Assembly: GCA_910587825.1 (NCBI GenBank)
Contig: CAJUNJ010000007.1
Location: 10,764 to 74,763 of the forward strand
Origin: an uncultured Christensenellaceae bacterium
Lineage (GTDB): Bacteria > Bacillota > Clostridia > Christensenellales > Borkfalkiaceae
Reading direction: 5' to 3'
Length of the DNA: 64,000 bases
Shown: in pieces, positions 33,892-42,111 of the stretch
Layout: each line of letters begins with the position of its first letter
Numbering within the stretch: position 1 is the stretch's first letter
Notes under the pieces: model-generated
Seen by the model: only the letters and a program-made list of their open reading frames with translations
Database searches by the model: none
Told to the model about the DNA's origin: nothing
Program-made: the position numbers and the translations under genes

Positions 33892-36258
33892 TCAGTTTTC
33901 GAGCCTTGTCACAACCGACTGTCTTACGACCGACTTGCCGAACTTCCCCTTTTTGAAAACGTACTGTTCGGGCGAAGGAAGCCCGCCGAAAGAAGCGATT
34001 TCGGTAAACGTTCCGCTTACCGTATCGTACAGCGAAATCGTGTTTACGACCGCCGTCCCTACGCTCGTTTCATAATTGTCCTTATCAACGGGTACGGAAA
34101 GCGAATATTTCAATCTCTCGGGTGAATAGACGTAAATGCCGTCGCCGTCCTTAACAGCGTACGCAACGTCGAACGCTACTTTGACAAGCCCGCTTCCGTC
34201 GTAATTTATCCTGTAAAGACTTTTCGAAATTACAGTACCGTCTTCGTTCTTCCCCACCGTTTCGCCGCACAAAAGATACACGCCGTCCCGCGTGACAGAA
34301 GCAAAACCTTCAAGTCTGTCGGCAATCTTCTTGTAACCGCTTGCGTCCTCGCGGATAAAGCATAAACCGCCTTTTGCGTCTTCATAGAAAACACACCCGC
34401 AGGAAAGACTGATAAGGCGTTTGAAATGCGGACATACCGCTTTGACCTTTCCGCTTTCGGCATTTATTTTTACAAGCGCATTGTTAAGCCCGTCTTCTTC
34501 CCCTATTACGGCGTAAATATTGCCGCAGCTGACCGCAACGGTTTCAAACAGATATTCCGCCCTGCTTACAACTTCTTTTACGTCCGTACCGTCGGCGTTT
34601 ACCGAATAAAGCGCTTTATGTTCTTCATTGCCGACAAAATAATACACCCTGCCGTCTATCGAGTCGTAATATCCGCAGACGTTGGAGGCAAGTTTTACCG
34701 TTGCGCGTGTGCGCAAATCGCGCGAAAACAGGTTTATATTGTATTCGTTGGGGGCGGGAACCTCATAAATAACGCGTCCGTCCGTCACGCCGATAATATG
34801 CGTCGCTTCCGTAAAGACAAACCTAAGCTCACGCGAAGACAGGTTGTAAACCAAAAACTCTTCCTTTTCAACGCCGTTTTCATACGAAATTTTATTGAAG
34901 AAAATATCGTTGCCCGCAATTTTGCAGACGTCGACCATTTCGGATATAAGCATTTCAAGCTTATTGTTCGTAAGGCTGACTGCCGAAAGCGACCAAACGT
35001 TTTTATTTGCGTCAACGGGCGCGGACTTTTTGGCTGAACGCCCCTTTTTACCCGTATCTTCCGCCACGGGGTTAAGCTTTCTTTTGAAAAAAAGCTTGTT
35101 GTCCGACTGAAGGATTTTACCGTCCGCGTCTTCGATGAATTCGAAAGCCGACCGGCTTGCGCTTACGATTACCGTTTCCGCGTCGGCAGGGTTTGCCTGA
35201 CTGTCGAAAACGCACACGCTTCCGCCGTTTTTGATATAGAACATATTTCCGCCGAAATGCGCGAGTATGCGCGTCACTCCGCTTATGCAGGGTTCGGTTG
35301 AAATTTTATTATCGTTTATCGGATATACGTCCATTCCCGTATCCGGCTGACCGCCTGCAAAATAGTACTTTTTGCCGAGTTTTATAAGGCTTCCGCCTTC
35401 GACGGAAAGTTCCGTCCAGCCGTCAATCCTGCGCGCGTATTCGTCCGCCTCTTTATATCCCGACGCGGCTTTGAACGACGTGAGAGCGTGTCGGGCGTTT
35501 ATGCCTGAATTATATTCGGCTACGGCTTCGTTATACACTGCTTCGACGTCAACCGAACGTACGGAAAGCCTTTCGGCTATTCTTCTCTGTTTTTCGAACT
35601 CGGCGTGCGGAAATCCCGCAAGTTCCTTATGGCTGTTGATCGGGCGAAAAGTTTCAAGGCTGGCGCAAAGCGCTTCGAGTCTGCTTTTCATATGCGCCGT
35701 AACCGAAGGCGCGCCGTTGTATTTTTTATGGTTATTCAAGTACGAAGTGAGTTTTGCGGTTAAATGCTCCTTGCCCGCGGCAATTTTATTTACCACTGCC
35801 GAATACAGCGCAAATACCGAAAGACTTTCTTCCAGAGCGTCGCGTATTACGTATTCAGACAAAAACTTTTCTTCGATTTTTTTAAGTCCGTTGATTTTTT
35901 TGCAGAGCGGATAGTATACGGCTGTGAAAGCCAGCTCCCATGCGGCAGGGTTTGCGGCGCAGGTCATAAGTATGTTGCCCGCTATTTCGTCGGCTTCGCC
36001 CACGCTGAGTTCGGCAGAGTCCATAAACCCGTCCCAATCGTAACTGTCGAAATATCCCGTTACGTACGCAAGCGCGCTTTCCGCACCGCCAGCATAAAAC
36101 GTCTGTGCATTGACGGTTGCAGACGGTTTTTCTTTAAGGCTTGCAACAGATGACTTTGTCCCGCAAAGACCGCAAATTTCGTAGTCTTCTTCCCGCTGAA
36201 CGTCGTGTAAAATTTCACCGCCGCAGACAGGGCAATAACCGATTATAAGCTGTGACAT
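33892..36258 (-). CDS. Large zinc-ribbon protein with propeller-like repeats
   Basis: I place the start at ATG 36256-36258, five nt after AAGGTGG. The 788-residue protein opens with a four-Cys zinc ribbon (YCPVCGGE ... CGLCGTKS), then a helical region (about 60-270) and many ~45-residue beta segments typical of DUF5050-type propellers (for example SGVTRILAHFGGNMFYIKNG). No signal peptide is visible, so it is probably cytoplasmic. Function unknown. It has its own promoter at 36288-36316. Confidence 0.75.
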   Translation of the reverse strand: MSQLIIGYCPVCGGEILHDVQREEDYEICGLCGTKSSVASLKEKPSATVNAQTFYAGGAESALAYVTGYFDSYDWDGFMDSAELSVGEADEIAGNILMTCAANPAAWELAFTAVYYPLCKKINGLKKIEEKFLSEYVIRDALEESLSVFALYSAVVNKIAAGKEHLTAKLTSYLNNHKKYNGAPSVTAHMKSRLEALCASLETFRPINSHKELAGFPHAEFEKQRRIAERLSVRSVDVEAVYNEAVAEYNSGINARHALTSFKAASGYKEADEYARRIDGWTELSVEGGSLIKLGKKYYFAGGQPDTGMDVYPINDNKISTEPCISGVTRILAHFGGNMFYIKNGGSVCVFDSQANPADAETVIVSASRSAFEFIEDADGKILQSDNKLFFKRKLNPVAEDTGKKGRSAKKSAPVDANKNVWSLSAVSLTNNKLEMLISEMVDVCKIAGNDIFFNKISYENGVEKEEFLVYNLSSRELRFVFTEATHIIGVTDGRVIYEVPAPNEYNINLFSRDLRTRATVKLASNVCGYYDSIDGRVYYFVGNEEHKALYSVNADGTDVKEVVSRAEYLFETVAVSCGNIYAVIGEEDGLNNALVKINAESGKVKAVCPHFKRLISLSCGCVFYEDAKGGLCFIREDASGYKKIADRLEGFASVTRDGVYLLCGETVGKNEDGTVISKSLYRINYDGSGLVKVAFDVAYAVKDGDGIYVYSPERLKYSLSVPVDKDNYETSVGTAVVNTISLYDTVSGTFTEIASFGGLPSPEQYVFKKGKFGKSVVRQSVVTRLEN

Positions 36259-36287
36259 AATTTCCACCTTGAATTGCTTTTTAAATT

Positions 36288-36316
36288 ATTTTACCACGGC
36301 AAGCGTATTTTTTCAA
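36288..36316 (-). promoter_or_regulatory. Promoter of the zinc-ribbon protein gene
   Basis: TTGAAA (complement of 36311-36316), 17-nt spacer, TAAAAT (complement of 36288-36293). It overlaps the 3' end of the MATE gene. Confidence 0.7.
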
Positions 36317-37644
36317 GCGTAATGATACTTTTTGCGGAAAATGATAAATACGGTAACTGCGGTTATAAAAGCGCATATTTCGGTTGCAAGCATAGCGTAC
36401 CAAATTCCGTCGACGTCTAAAATAGCGGGCATAGCGAACACGAACGCAACCTGAAATACAAGAGAACGCATAAATGACAATAAAGCCGATATAAACCCGT
36501 TATTCAACGCGGTAAAGAAGCCCGAAGAGAATATGCCGACGCCCGAGAAAATGAAGCCGAACGAGAATATTCTGAACGCGTAAACCGTAAGTTCGTACAG
36601 CGCCTTGTCATAGCCGACGAAAAGCATAGCAAGCGGAATTGCAAGCGCCTGCGCCAAAGCCGAAAGCGCTACGCCCGTCGCGCACATAATTATCATACTC
36701 TTTTTAAACATATTTTTAAGTTCGGCGTGGTTTTCCGCCCCGTAGTTGTAACCTATAATGGGCGCGCAACCTATCGAGTAGCCAATTTCTATGGCAATGA
36801 ATATAAAGGATACGTACATTAAAACGCCGTACGCCGACACGCCGTCTTCGCCGAGAAATTTCATAAGCTGTAAGTTGTACAGCATACCGACAACCGACGA
36901 CGCGACGTTGGTAAGAAATTCCGAAGAGCCGTTTGCGCAGGCTTTGAGTATTGGTTTTATCTCAATTTTGGTTTTGGTAAATTTTAAAAGACTGCCGTTT
37001 TTTCTTGCAAAATATATAAGCGGAATAACGCCGCCCAACACCTGACCTATTCCGGTGGCGGCAGCCGCGCCCGCTATTCCCCATTTAAACGCCACAATAA
37101 AAACAGCGTCAAGCGCGGCATTGGCGCCGCCTGCGATAAGCGTAACTATAAGTCCCAACTTGGGTTTGCCCGCCGCGGCAAGAAAACTTTGAAAAATGTT
37201 TTGCAACATATAAAACGTGCAAAAACTTACGCATATCCTGCCGTACAACACGCAGTACTCTATCATATCGTCGTCGGCGCCCAAAAGACGCGCCATCGGG
37301 CGCATTAAACCTATACCTGCCGCAGTCAGCACAAGTCCCAAAATCACGGCGAAGATTATTAACATCGTGAAATATCGCTTTGCCCTTTCTTCGTCGTTTT
37401 CTCCCATTACTTTGGACACGAGCGCAGTTCCGCCCGTTCCTATCATAAAGCCCATTCCGCCTAATATCATTATAAACGGCGAAATAAGAATTAACGCCGC
37501 AAAAGGCGTTTTACCGACGAAGTTTGATACGAAAAGTCCGTCTACGACGACGTAAACCGAAGTTACCACCATCATAAATACCGACGGCAGTACGAATTTG
37601 AATAATTTTTTAAAAGTGAAATGTTCCGAAATATGAATTGCCAT
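36313..37644 (-). CDS. MATE family efflux transporter
   Basis: The 443-residue twelve-span membrane protein has the two-fold MATE repeat (VVDGLFVSNFVGKTPFAAL in the first, GCAPIIGYNYGAENHAELK in the second half). It exports cationic drugs or metabolites using Na+ or H+. It starts 2 nt after the cytidylate-kinase-like gene and lacks a ribosome site of its own, so it depends on translational coupling and shares the structured leader. Confidence 0.93.
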   Translation of the reverse strand: MAIHISEHFTFKKLFKFVLPSVFMMVVTSVYVVVDGLFVSNFVGKTPFAALILISPFIMILGGMGFMIGTGGTALVSKVMGENDEERAKRYFTMLIIFAVILGLVLTAAGIGLMRPMARLLGADDDMIEYCVLYGRICVSFCTFYMLQNIFQSFLAAAGKPKLGLIVTLIAGGANAALDAVFIVAFKWGIAGAAAATGIGQVLGGVIPLIYFARKNGSLLKFTKTKIEIKPILKACANGSSEFLTNVASSVVGMLYNLQLMKFLGEDGVSAYGVLMYVSFIFIAIEIGYSIGCAPIIGYNYGAENHAELKNMFKKSMIIMCATGVALSALAQALAIPLAMLFVGYDKALYELTVYAFRIFSFGFIFSGVGIFSSGFFTALNNGFISALLSFMRSLVFQVAFVFAMPAILDVDGIWYAMLATEICAFITAVTVFIIFRKKYHYA

Positions 37645-37646
37645 AA

Positions 37647-38258
37647 CTAATTGTTCTTAAAAAACGTGCGTGCGTATTCCGCGACAAGCGGAGCAATCTC
37701 CCCGATAACTACCTCCGTAGTGTTTATGCACAAATCGTAACCCTCTTTATCGCCCCAGACGCGCGTAGAGTATACGCCGTGGGTTGTTTTCCGCGCTTTG
37801 TCTATCTCCTTTATCTTGCGTTCGAGTTCCCGGTCGGAAGGATTTTCGCCGTCCGCGCACCTTGACCTGCAACGCATAATTTTAGAAGGCATATCCGCAT
37901 AGACGAAAATTTTGAAAGGATTCAGTCCGGCAAGCACCGCGTCCGCTCCCCTTCCCACGATTATACAGTCCTTTTTGGCGGCAATCTCCTTAATTACCTT
38001 ATGCTGGCTTGCAAGAAGCATTGCCGTACCGCTTGACTGCGATACCCGTGAAAACGAACGGGCATAGACGGGCTGAAACCCGCAAATTCCGTTTTCGAGT
38101 TGTTTGCCTATATAATCACCGTCTAGATTGGTAAGTTTTGCAAGCTCCGACGCTATCTCTCCGTCGACGTACTCTATTCCCAGAATATCCGAAAGCCGTT
38201 TACCCAGCTCGCGTCCGCCGCTTCCGAACTCACGGCTTACGGTTATTATCTTTCTCAT
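37647..38258 (-). CDS. Cytidylate kinase-like family protein
   Basis: I place the start at ATG 38256-38258, six nt after AAAGGAG; an ATG two codons upstream is too close to the ribosome site. The 203-residue P-loop protein (ITVSREFGSGGRELG) belongs to the Cytidylate_kin-like family, separate from housekeeping Cmk; its phosphate acceptor is not established. It forms an operon with the MATE gene behind a leader RNA with an intrinsic terminator. Confidence 0.85.
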   Translation of the reverse strand: MRKIITVSREFGSGGRELGKRLSDILGIEYVDGEIASELAKLTNLDGDYIGKQLENGICGFQPVYARSFSRVSQSSGTAMLLASQHKVIKEIAAKKDCIIVGRGADAVLAGLNPFKIFVYADMPSKIMRCRSRCADGENPSDRELERKIKEIDKARKTTHGVYSTRVWGDKEGYDLCINTTEVVIGEIAPLVAEYARTFFKNN

Positions 38259-38270
38259 TGACATCTCCTT

Positions 38271-38382
38271 TAAAAAAATAAAGCCCGATTATGTAAATAA
38301 CCGAGCGCACCCGACACCTTATCGACCGTGAACTTCCGTTCGCCCGTTGCGACGGGCGGTCCTCCGATGACCTGTTTGATTT
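38271..38382 (-). ncRNA. Structured leader RNA with terminator (candidate riboregulator)
   Basis: A consensus promoter predicts transcription from ~38382. The RNA can form a nested helix in which GACCG pairs with CGGTC and encloses a CGCCCGT/ACGGGCG hairpin with a purine-rich 3' side (AACGGAAGTTCA). A 10-bp terminator hairpin follows (complement of 38283-38292 with 38297-38306) and a T-tract ends right at the AAAGGAG of the cytidylate-kinase-like gene. Aptamer-like domain plus terminator directly before a ribosome site suggests a riboswitch or attenuator. I could not match it to a known class; a stand-alone small RNA is the alternative. Confidence 0.55.
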
Positions 38383-38388
38383 TGAGTG

Positions 38389-38417
38389 ATTATACAACAA
38401 TCAAAAAACTTTGTCAA
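38389..38417 (-). promoter_or_regulatory. Consensus promoter of the leader RNA/kinase/MATE unit
   Basis: TTGACA (complement of 38412-38417), 17-nt spacer, TATAAT (complement of 38389-38394). Confidence 0.9.
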
Positions 38418-38423
38418 CGATTA

Positions 38424-38834
38424 TCAGCCGTCTTTGTCTTTATTTTTTTCGGACTTTAAATCGTTGGTAAGCGGCATTTTCAAATCGTGCAACTGCAAAT
38501 CGGTTAAATTGCCGTTTTTGCGTTCTATCTTGATTTCCCACTGTATAAGGAAAGTGAGGGCGGCGCGCAGAAGTATTATTGCGCCGAGTATTAAAAGTTC
38601 GTTCCATTCGCGGACTATTACCGTACGCAATAGCTCCCCGCCCATTTTAAATTCAAGCGCAAGGGCTATGCCTTCGGCAAGTTTAAGCCTTGTGTGCGAC
38701 TGGCGTTTGCACAACCCTATTACAGCCGACACTATAGCATACATAAGTATTACTATACCTATAAATTCTACGACGAGTATAAGATAGTTTACGATTATAT
38801 CGAACACTTCCGATATTTTTGCGAATATCTCCAT
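38424..38834 (-). CDS. DUF1622 membrane protein
   Basis: I place the start at ATG 38832-38834 behind AGGGTGG. The 136-residue protein has two or three membrane spans (VNYLILVVEFIGIVILMYAI; then ELLILGAIILLRAALTFLI) and the family segment LKLAEGIALALEFKMGGELL. Function unknown. Transcribed from the consensus promoter at 38878-38906. Confidence 0.88.
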   Translation of the reverse strand: MEIFAKISEVFDIIVNYLILVVEFIGIVILMYAIVSAVIGLCKRQSHTRLKLAEGIALALEFKMGGELLRTVIVREWNELLILGAIILLRAALTFLIQWEIKIERKNGNLTDLQLHDLKMPLTNDLKSEKNKDKDG

Positions 38835-38877
38835 AATCCACCCTTTTTCTTGGTAGTTTTTACCTTTTGTTATTAAG

Positions 38878-38906
38878 ACTATAACACGCTTACGCCGATT
38901 TGTCAA
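38878..38906 (-). promoter_or_regulatory. Promoter of the DUF1622 gene
   Basis: TTGACA (complement of 38901-38906), 17-nt spacer, TATAGT (complement of 38878-38883). Confidence 0.85.
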
Positions 38907-39024
38907 TATTTATAATAAAATCAGTAACTTACCCGTACGGGAAGTAAGGTGCAAATATTAATATAAATGTAAAATTTGAACTGACTTTAAATATCCGCGC
39001 TTTGCCGCTTATGTCTGACACGTA

Positions 39025-39064
39025 TTTTAAAACCCGTCCGATAAATTTCGGACAGGTTTTAAAA
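39025..39064 (-). terminator. Terminator of the small HTH gene
   Basis: A long stem with one internal mismatch, arms 39025-39041 and 39048-39064, lies directly after the stop codon and is followed by A/T-rich sequence. Confidence 0.8.
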
Positions 39065-39065
39065 T

Positions 39066-39272
39066 TTATTTTGACTTGAACAATTCGGCGGGTTCTATTT
39101 GCAAAACTTCGCAAATCTTAAAAATAGTTTTCAAGGTTGCATTGGCTTTTCCGTTTTCAAGTTTATGGATATAGCTTGCGTCTTTTCCGATTTTTAAACT
39201 TAACTCATAAGCGGACATATTTGCATTTATTCTTACACTTGCCACTCTGAGCCCGACATCTTTTAATTCCAT
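39066..39272 (-). CDS. Small XRE/Cro-type HTH regulator
   Basis: The 68-residue protein is a single HTH_3 domain (MSAYELSLKIGKDASYIHKL, then ENGKANATLKTIFKICEVLQ). The start ATG has no ribosome site; TATAAT lies 6 nt upstream (complement of 39279-39284), but the -35 is weak, so expression may need activation. The inverted repeat at 39312-39328 is a candidate binding site. Regulon unknown. Confidence 0.85.
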   Translation of the reverse strand: MELKDVGLRVASVRINANMSAYELSLKIGKDASYIHKLENGKANATLKTIFKICEVLQIEPAELFKSK

Positions 39273-39311
39273 AACTTTATTATAACTGTTTATTAAGTTT
39301 GGCTAATAGAA

Positions 39312-39328
39312 CAGTATTCCATATACTG
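39312..39328. promoter_or_regulatory. Inverted repeat, candidate operator of the small HTH gene
   Basis: CAGTAT (39312-39317) and ATACTG (39323-39328) with a 5-nt spacer, 40 nt upstream of the HTH start. The same half-sites and spacing occur at 3914-3930. Confidence 0.45.
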
Positions 39329-39393
39329 GAATTATATTCAATTATTTAGTTACGACAGCTTCCCTCCCCGCAAGCCCCGAATTTCGTTCATAA

Positions 39394-39434
39394 AAATACC
39401 GTACCGCGCACTTTCCGTGCGCGGTACGGTATTT
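39394..39434. terminator. Strong hairpin next to duplicated tmRNA tail
   Basis: An 18-bp perfect stem, 39394-39411 with 39417-39434, ends in TTTTTA on the minus strand. It directly follows the second copy of the tmRNA 3' tail, mirroring the hairpin that follows the real one. Confidence 0.7.
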
Positions 39435-39445
39435 GGTGGACGAGT
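39433..39445 (-). repeat. Extra copy of the tmRNA 3'-terminal sequence
   Basis: These 13 bases (TTGGTGGACGAGT on the plus strand) are identical to 39547-39559, the 3' acceptor end of tmRNA including CCA. On the minus strand the copy is preceded by a small hairpin (AAGCCC/GGGCTT) instead of the T-arm. Between the copies (39446-39546) lie a GCGTTTTG/CAAAACGC hairpin and the tmRNA terminator, no gene. Confidence 0.6.
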
Positions 39446-39510
39446 AAGCCCTATCGGGCTTCAGTACGACGGGGCGTTTTGTTACCAAAACGCTTCCCGC
39501 CTTCTTTTAT

Positions 39511-39552
39511 CACCAAGACGCCGCCGTACTTTTGTACGGCGGCGTCTTGGTG
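39511..39552 (-). terminator. tmRNA terminator hairpin overlapping its CCA end
   Basis: A 19-bp perfect stem, 39511-39529 with 39534-39552. The arm nearest the gene includes the tmRNA CCA, so folding competes with 3' maturation. Confidence 0.75.
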
Positions 39553-39935
39553 GACGAGTCGGGACTTGCACCCGAGTCTTGCATGTTTAGTTTAAGCTTT
39601 CTACATACTTAGTACGCCTATAAATCTTTTTTTGCAAATGCCGACGCACGGGCTTTTGCAAAAGCATACCGCCTGATTACGATGCGGTAAGGGCGGTAAA
39701 ACCGACCGCAAAGTTAACCGTTAAATTAACGCCGTATTGCCGCCAACGGTGAACGGCAGACGACGGACAGCGTAAGTTACGCTGCGCAAGCTAAGCTTGC
39801 CGCGCGGTTAGCGGGGAAAGCGATAACTTTTGAATCGTTGGATTCTGCATTTAAATTTAAGTTCCGTTTTTACAAAGCCGAGCCTTTGGTATGCTTTTCC
39901 TATTCTCCGCCTGCAATCGAATCTGAAACTCGCCC
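39548..39935 (-). ncRNA. ssrA: tmRNA
   Basis: This 388-nt RNA rescues stalled ribosomes. The 5' GGGCGAG pairs with the 3' CTCGTCC before ACCA; the T-arm is TCGGG-TGCAAGT-CCCGA. The tag frame (resume GCA at 39846-39848, stop TAA at 39777-39779) encodes 23 residues, AESNDSKVIA followed by FPANRAASLACAA, longer than usual and ending CAA instead of LAA. Hairpins surround the stop codon as expected for helix P5. The CCA is encoded. Boundaries come from acceptor pairing and should be right within a base or two. Confidence 0.93.
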
Positions 39936-39961
39936 GAACGCGTATTTAATACGCTTATATA

Positions 39962-39991
39962 ATTATATACGCTTTGCGGTAAAAAAATCAA
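39962..39991 (-). promoter_or_regulatory. ssrA promoter
   Basis: TTGATT (complement of 39986-39991), 18-nt spacer, TATAAT (complement of 39962-39967), giving a precursor with ~23 nt of 5' leader for RNase P removal. Confidence 0.75.
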
Positions 39992-40012
39992 GCGTTTAAA
40001 TTTGTTTTTTAT

Positions 40013-40040
40013 TGACATTTCGGCGCAAATGTTTTAAAGT
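40013..40040 (+). promoter_or_regulatory. pfkB promoter, near-leaderless
   Basis: TTGACA (40013-40018), 16-nt spacer, TAAAGT (40035-40040); ATG follows after 10 nt with no ribosome site. Confidence 0.7.
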
Positions 40041-40050
40041 AATCTTGAAT

Positions 40051-40962
40051 ATGATTTACACCGTAACGTTTAATCCGTCGCTGGATTATTATGTGCAAGT
40101 GAATAACCTTAAAAGCGGAGTTGTCAACCGTACCGTCTCCGAACGCCTTGCCATAGGCGGTAAAGGACTTAACGTGTCGCTTGCCTTAAACGAACTCGGC
40201 GACAGTACTCTTGCGCTTGGATTTGTTGCGGGGTTTACGGGCAACGTTATAAAAGAGCGCGCCACTGCGCTTGGGCTTAACCACGACTTTATTGAGGTTG
40301 CGGGGCAGAGCAGAATTAACGTTAAAATTAAGAGCAACAACGAAACGGACATTAACGGCAGGGGCGCAAACGTTACGCAAAGCGACGTAAACAATCTCAT
40401 AAAAAAGCTTATAGCACTTTTAGATAAAGACGACTGGCTTACCGTCAGCGGAAGCATACCCGCAGGTCTATCCGACAAGACGTATTATAACCTAATCAAA
40501 AAACTTAAAGATACGCAGGGCATAAACGTTGTTGTCGACGCGTGCGGAAAACTTCTTACCGAAACGCTTAAATGCAAGCCATTTTTGATTAAGCCGAATA
40601 TTTACGAAATGTGCGAGATATTCAATCTTAACACCATACCCGACCTTGAAGGTATTTACGCCTGTGCAAGAAAGTTGCAGGACGCGGGCGCGCGCAACGT
40701 CATAGTGTCTATGGGAAGCTCTGGCGCGGTAATGGTAACGGAGACGCAACAGTCGCTGTACGTACGCGCCGCGCGCGGACAGCTTGTAAACTCTGTCGGG
40801 GCGGGAGATTCTATGATTGCCGGCTTCATACACGAATATATTAAGTCCGGTAACTATTTTTCCGCACTCAACTTTGCAACTGCCGCAGGAAGCGCCTGCG
40901 CGTTTACAAACAACCTTGCTACCAAAGAACAGATTGAATACGTTGAATCGCTGATGTTATAA
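40051..40962 (+). CDS. PfkB-family sugar kinase, 1-phosphofructokinase type
   Basis: I place the start at ATG 40051 because family members begin MIYTVTFNPSLDY. The 303-residue ribokinase-fold kinase has the anion-hole and catalytic motif NSVGAGDSMIAG and substrate loop GGKGLNVSLALNELG. It most likely phosphorylates fructose-1-phosphate or tagatose-6-phosphate; with no fru or lac neighbour the sugar is uncertain. The PPTase gene begins 1 nt downstream. Confidence 0.9.
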   Translation: MIYTVTFNPSLDYYVQVNNLKSGVVNRTVSERLAIGGKGLNVSLALNELGDSTLALGFVAGFTGNVIKERATALGLNHDFIEVAGQSRINVKIKSNNETDINGRGANVTQSDVNNLIKKLIALLDKDDWLTVSGSIPAGLSDKTYYNLIKKLKDTQGINVVVDACGKLLTETLKCKPFLIKPNIYEMCEIFNLNTIPDLEGIYACARKLQDAGARNVIVSMGSSGAVMVTETQQSLYVRAARGQLVNSVGAGDSMIAGFIHEYIKSGNYFSALNFATAAGSACAFTNNLATKEQIEYVESLML

Positions 40963-40963
40963 A

Positions 40964-41449
40964 ATGTTTGAACTGTATTTTACCGACGGCGACGCTTACG
41001 AAAAACTTAATGAAATTCTGCCGAAGTATATCTGCGGAACTTATAAAATTGCGCGGACGGAAAACGGCAAACCGTATATAGAGGGCAACCCCCTCTATTT
41101 TTCAATTTCTCACAGCCGAGGAAAGAGCGTTATAGCCGTTGACGCAAACCCCGTCGGCGTGGATATGGAAGTCATAGAAGACAGAAAATATTCCGCTCTC
41201 CTTTCGCGGTTCAGTCCCGAAGAACGGGCTGAAATTACCTGCCTTACGGATTTTTTGAAGCACTGGGTAGTACGCGAAGCATATATCAAAATGTCGGGGG
41301 CGACGCTTGCACACAAGCTTGACAAACTTAAATACGTGAACGGTGTTTTATACGACGGCGGAAAACCAGCCGACTGCCGTTTTTATAATTTTACGGACGG
41401 TGGCTGCATAATATGCGTTTGCATTGACAAAAAATGCGGTATCTGCTAA
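40964..41449 (+). CDS. 4'-phosphopantetheinyl transferase superfamily protein
   Basis: The short 161-residue Sfp-type transferase moves phosphopantetheine from CoA to carrier proteins. Conserved motifs are FSISHSRG, GVDMEV (Mg2+ ligands) and WVVREAYIKMSG. It lacks part of the N-terminal half of full-length Sfp. It is coupled to pfkB (1-nt gap). Its last codon and stop contain the -10 element for the next gene. Confidence 0.88.
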   Translation: MFELYFTDGDAYEKLNEILPKYICGTYKIARTENGKPYIEGNPLYFSISHSRGKSVIAVDANPVGVDMEVIEDRKYSALLSRFSPEERAEITCLTDFLKHWVVREAYIKMSGATLAHKLDKLKYVNGVLYDGGKPADCRFYNFTDGGCIICVCIDKKCGIC

Positions 41450-41452
41450 AAT
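41424..41452 (+). promoter_or_regulatory. mtnN-luxS-ung promoter inside the PPTase gene, leaderless
   Basis: TTGACA (41424-41429), 17-nt spacer, TAAAAT (41447-41452, overlapping the PPTase stop), then 7 nt to ATG 41460. Confidence 0.75.
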
Positions 41453-41459
41453 ATCAGTT

Positions 41460-42107
41460 ATGAAATGTTTTGTAATTGCAATGGAGAACGAAGCCGAACC
41501 AATCATAAGGGCAATGAAAGCCGAACGCAACATAATCTTTTGCGGTAAGCGCATACTGACGGGCAGACTTTTCGGACAGAAAGTCAGCATAGTCGTATGC
41601 GGGGTAGGCAAAGTAAACGCCGCCTGCGGAACGCAGATTGCCGTAGACGAACTCGGCGCGGAAGAAATTATAAACGTCGGGGTTGCGGGCGGACTTAACA
41701 GTACCCTTGAAGTCGGCGGAATTTATGAAATTTCGCACGCGGTGCAGTACGATTTCGACCTGACGCAGTTAAACGGCACGCCGATAGGCACGCTTGACGA
41801 GTGTAAAGAAAACTACCTCCCCCTATCCGTTACGGGCGCGTTCCCTACAAAACGACTTGCAACGGGCGACAGGTTTAACGACAGCCAAAGCGATTACCGC
41901 CTTTTGACCGACACGCTTGAAGCCGACATACGCGATATGGAAGGCGGAGCGGTTGCACAGGTGTGTATGCACGCAAACGTTAAATGCCGTTCGGTCAAAA
42001 TTATTTCCGACCTTGCGGGAAGCGGAAGCACGACAGAACAGTTTAAACGCAACCTTTCGCTGTGCTTTAAAACGCTTGAACGTTCGCTTGAAAAAATATT
42101 GGGATAA
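41460..42107 (+). CDS. mtnN: 5'-methylthioadenosine/S-adenosylhomocysteine nucleosidase
   Basis: The 215-residue enzyme hydrolyses SAH and MTA to adenine and thioribose compounds, supplying LuxS with S-ribosylhomocysteine. The start is ATG 41460 (MKCFVIAMENEAEP); Glu in MENEAE and Asp in SDLAGSGSTT are the catalytic residues. Other motifs: GVAGGLNSTLEVGG and DMEGGAVAQVC. Leaderless layout. luxS begins 4 nt after its stop. Confidence 0.94.
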   Translation: MKCFVIAMENEAEPIIRAMKAERNIIFCGKRILTGRLFGQKVSIVVCGVGKVNAACGTQIAVDELGAEEIINVGVAGGLNSTLEVGGIYEISHAVQYDFDLTQLNGTPIGTLDECKENYLPLSVTGAFPTKRLATGDRFNDSQSDYRLLTDTLEADIRDMEGGAVAQVCMHANVKCRSVKIISDLAGSGSTTEQFKRNLSLCFKTLERSLEKILG

Positions 42108-42111
42108 AATT

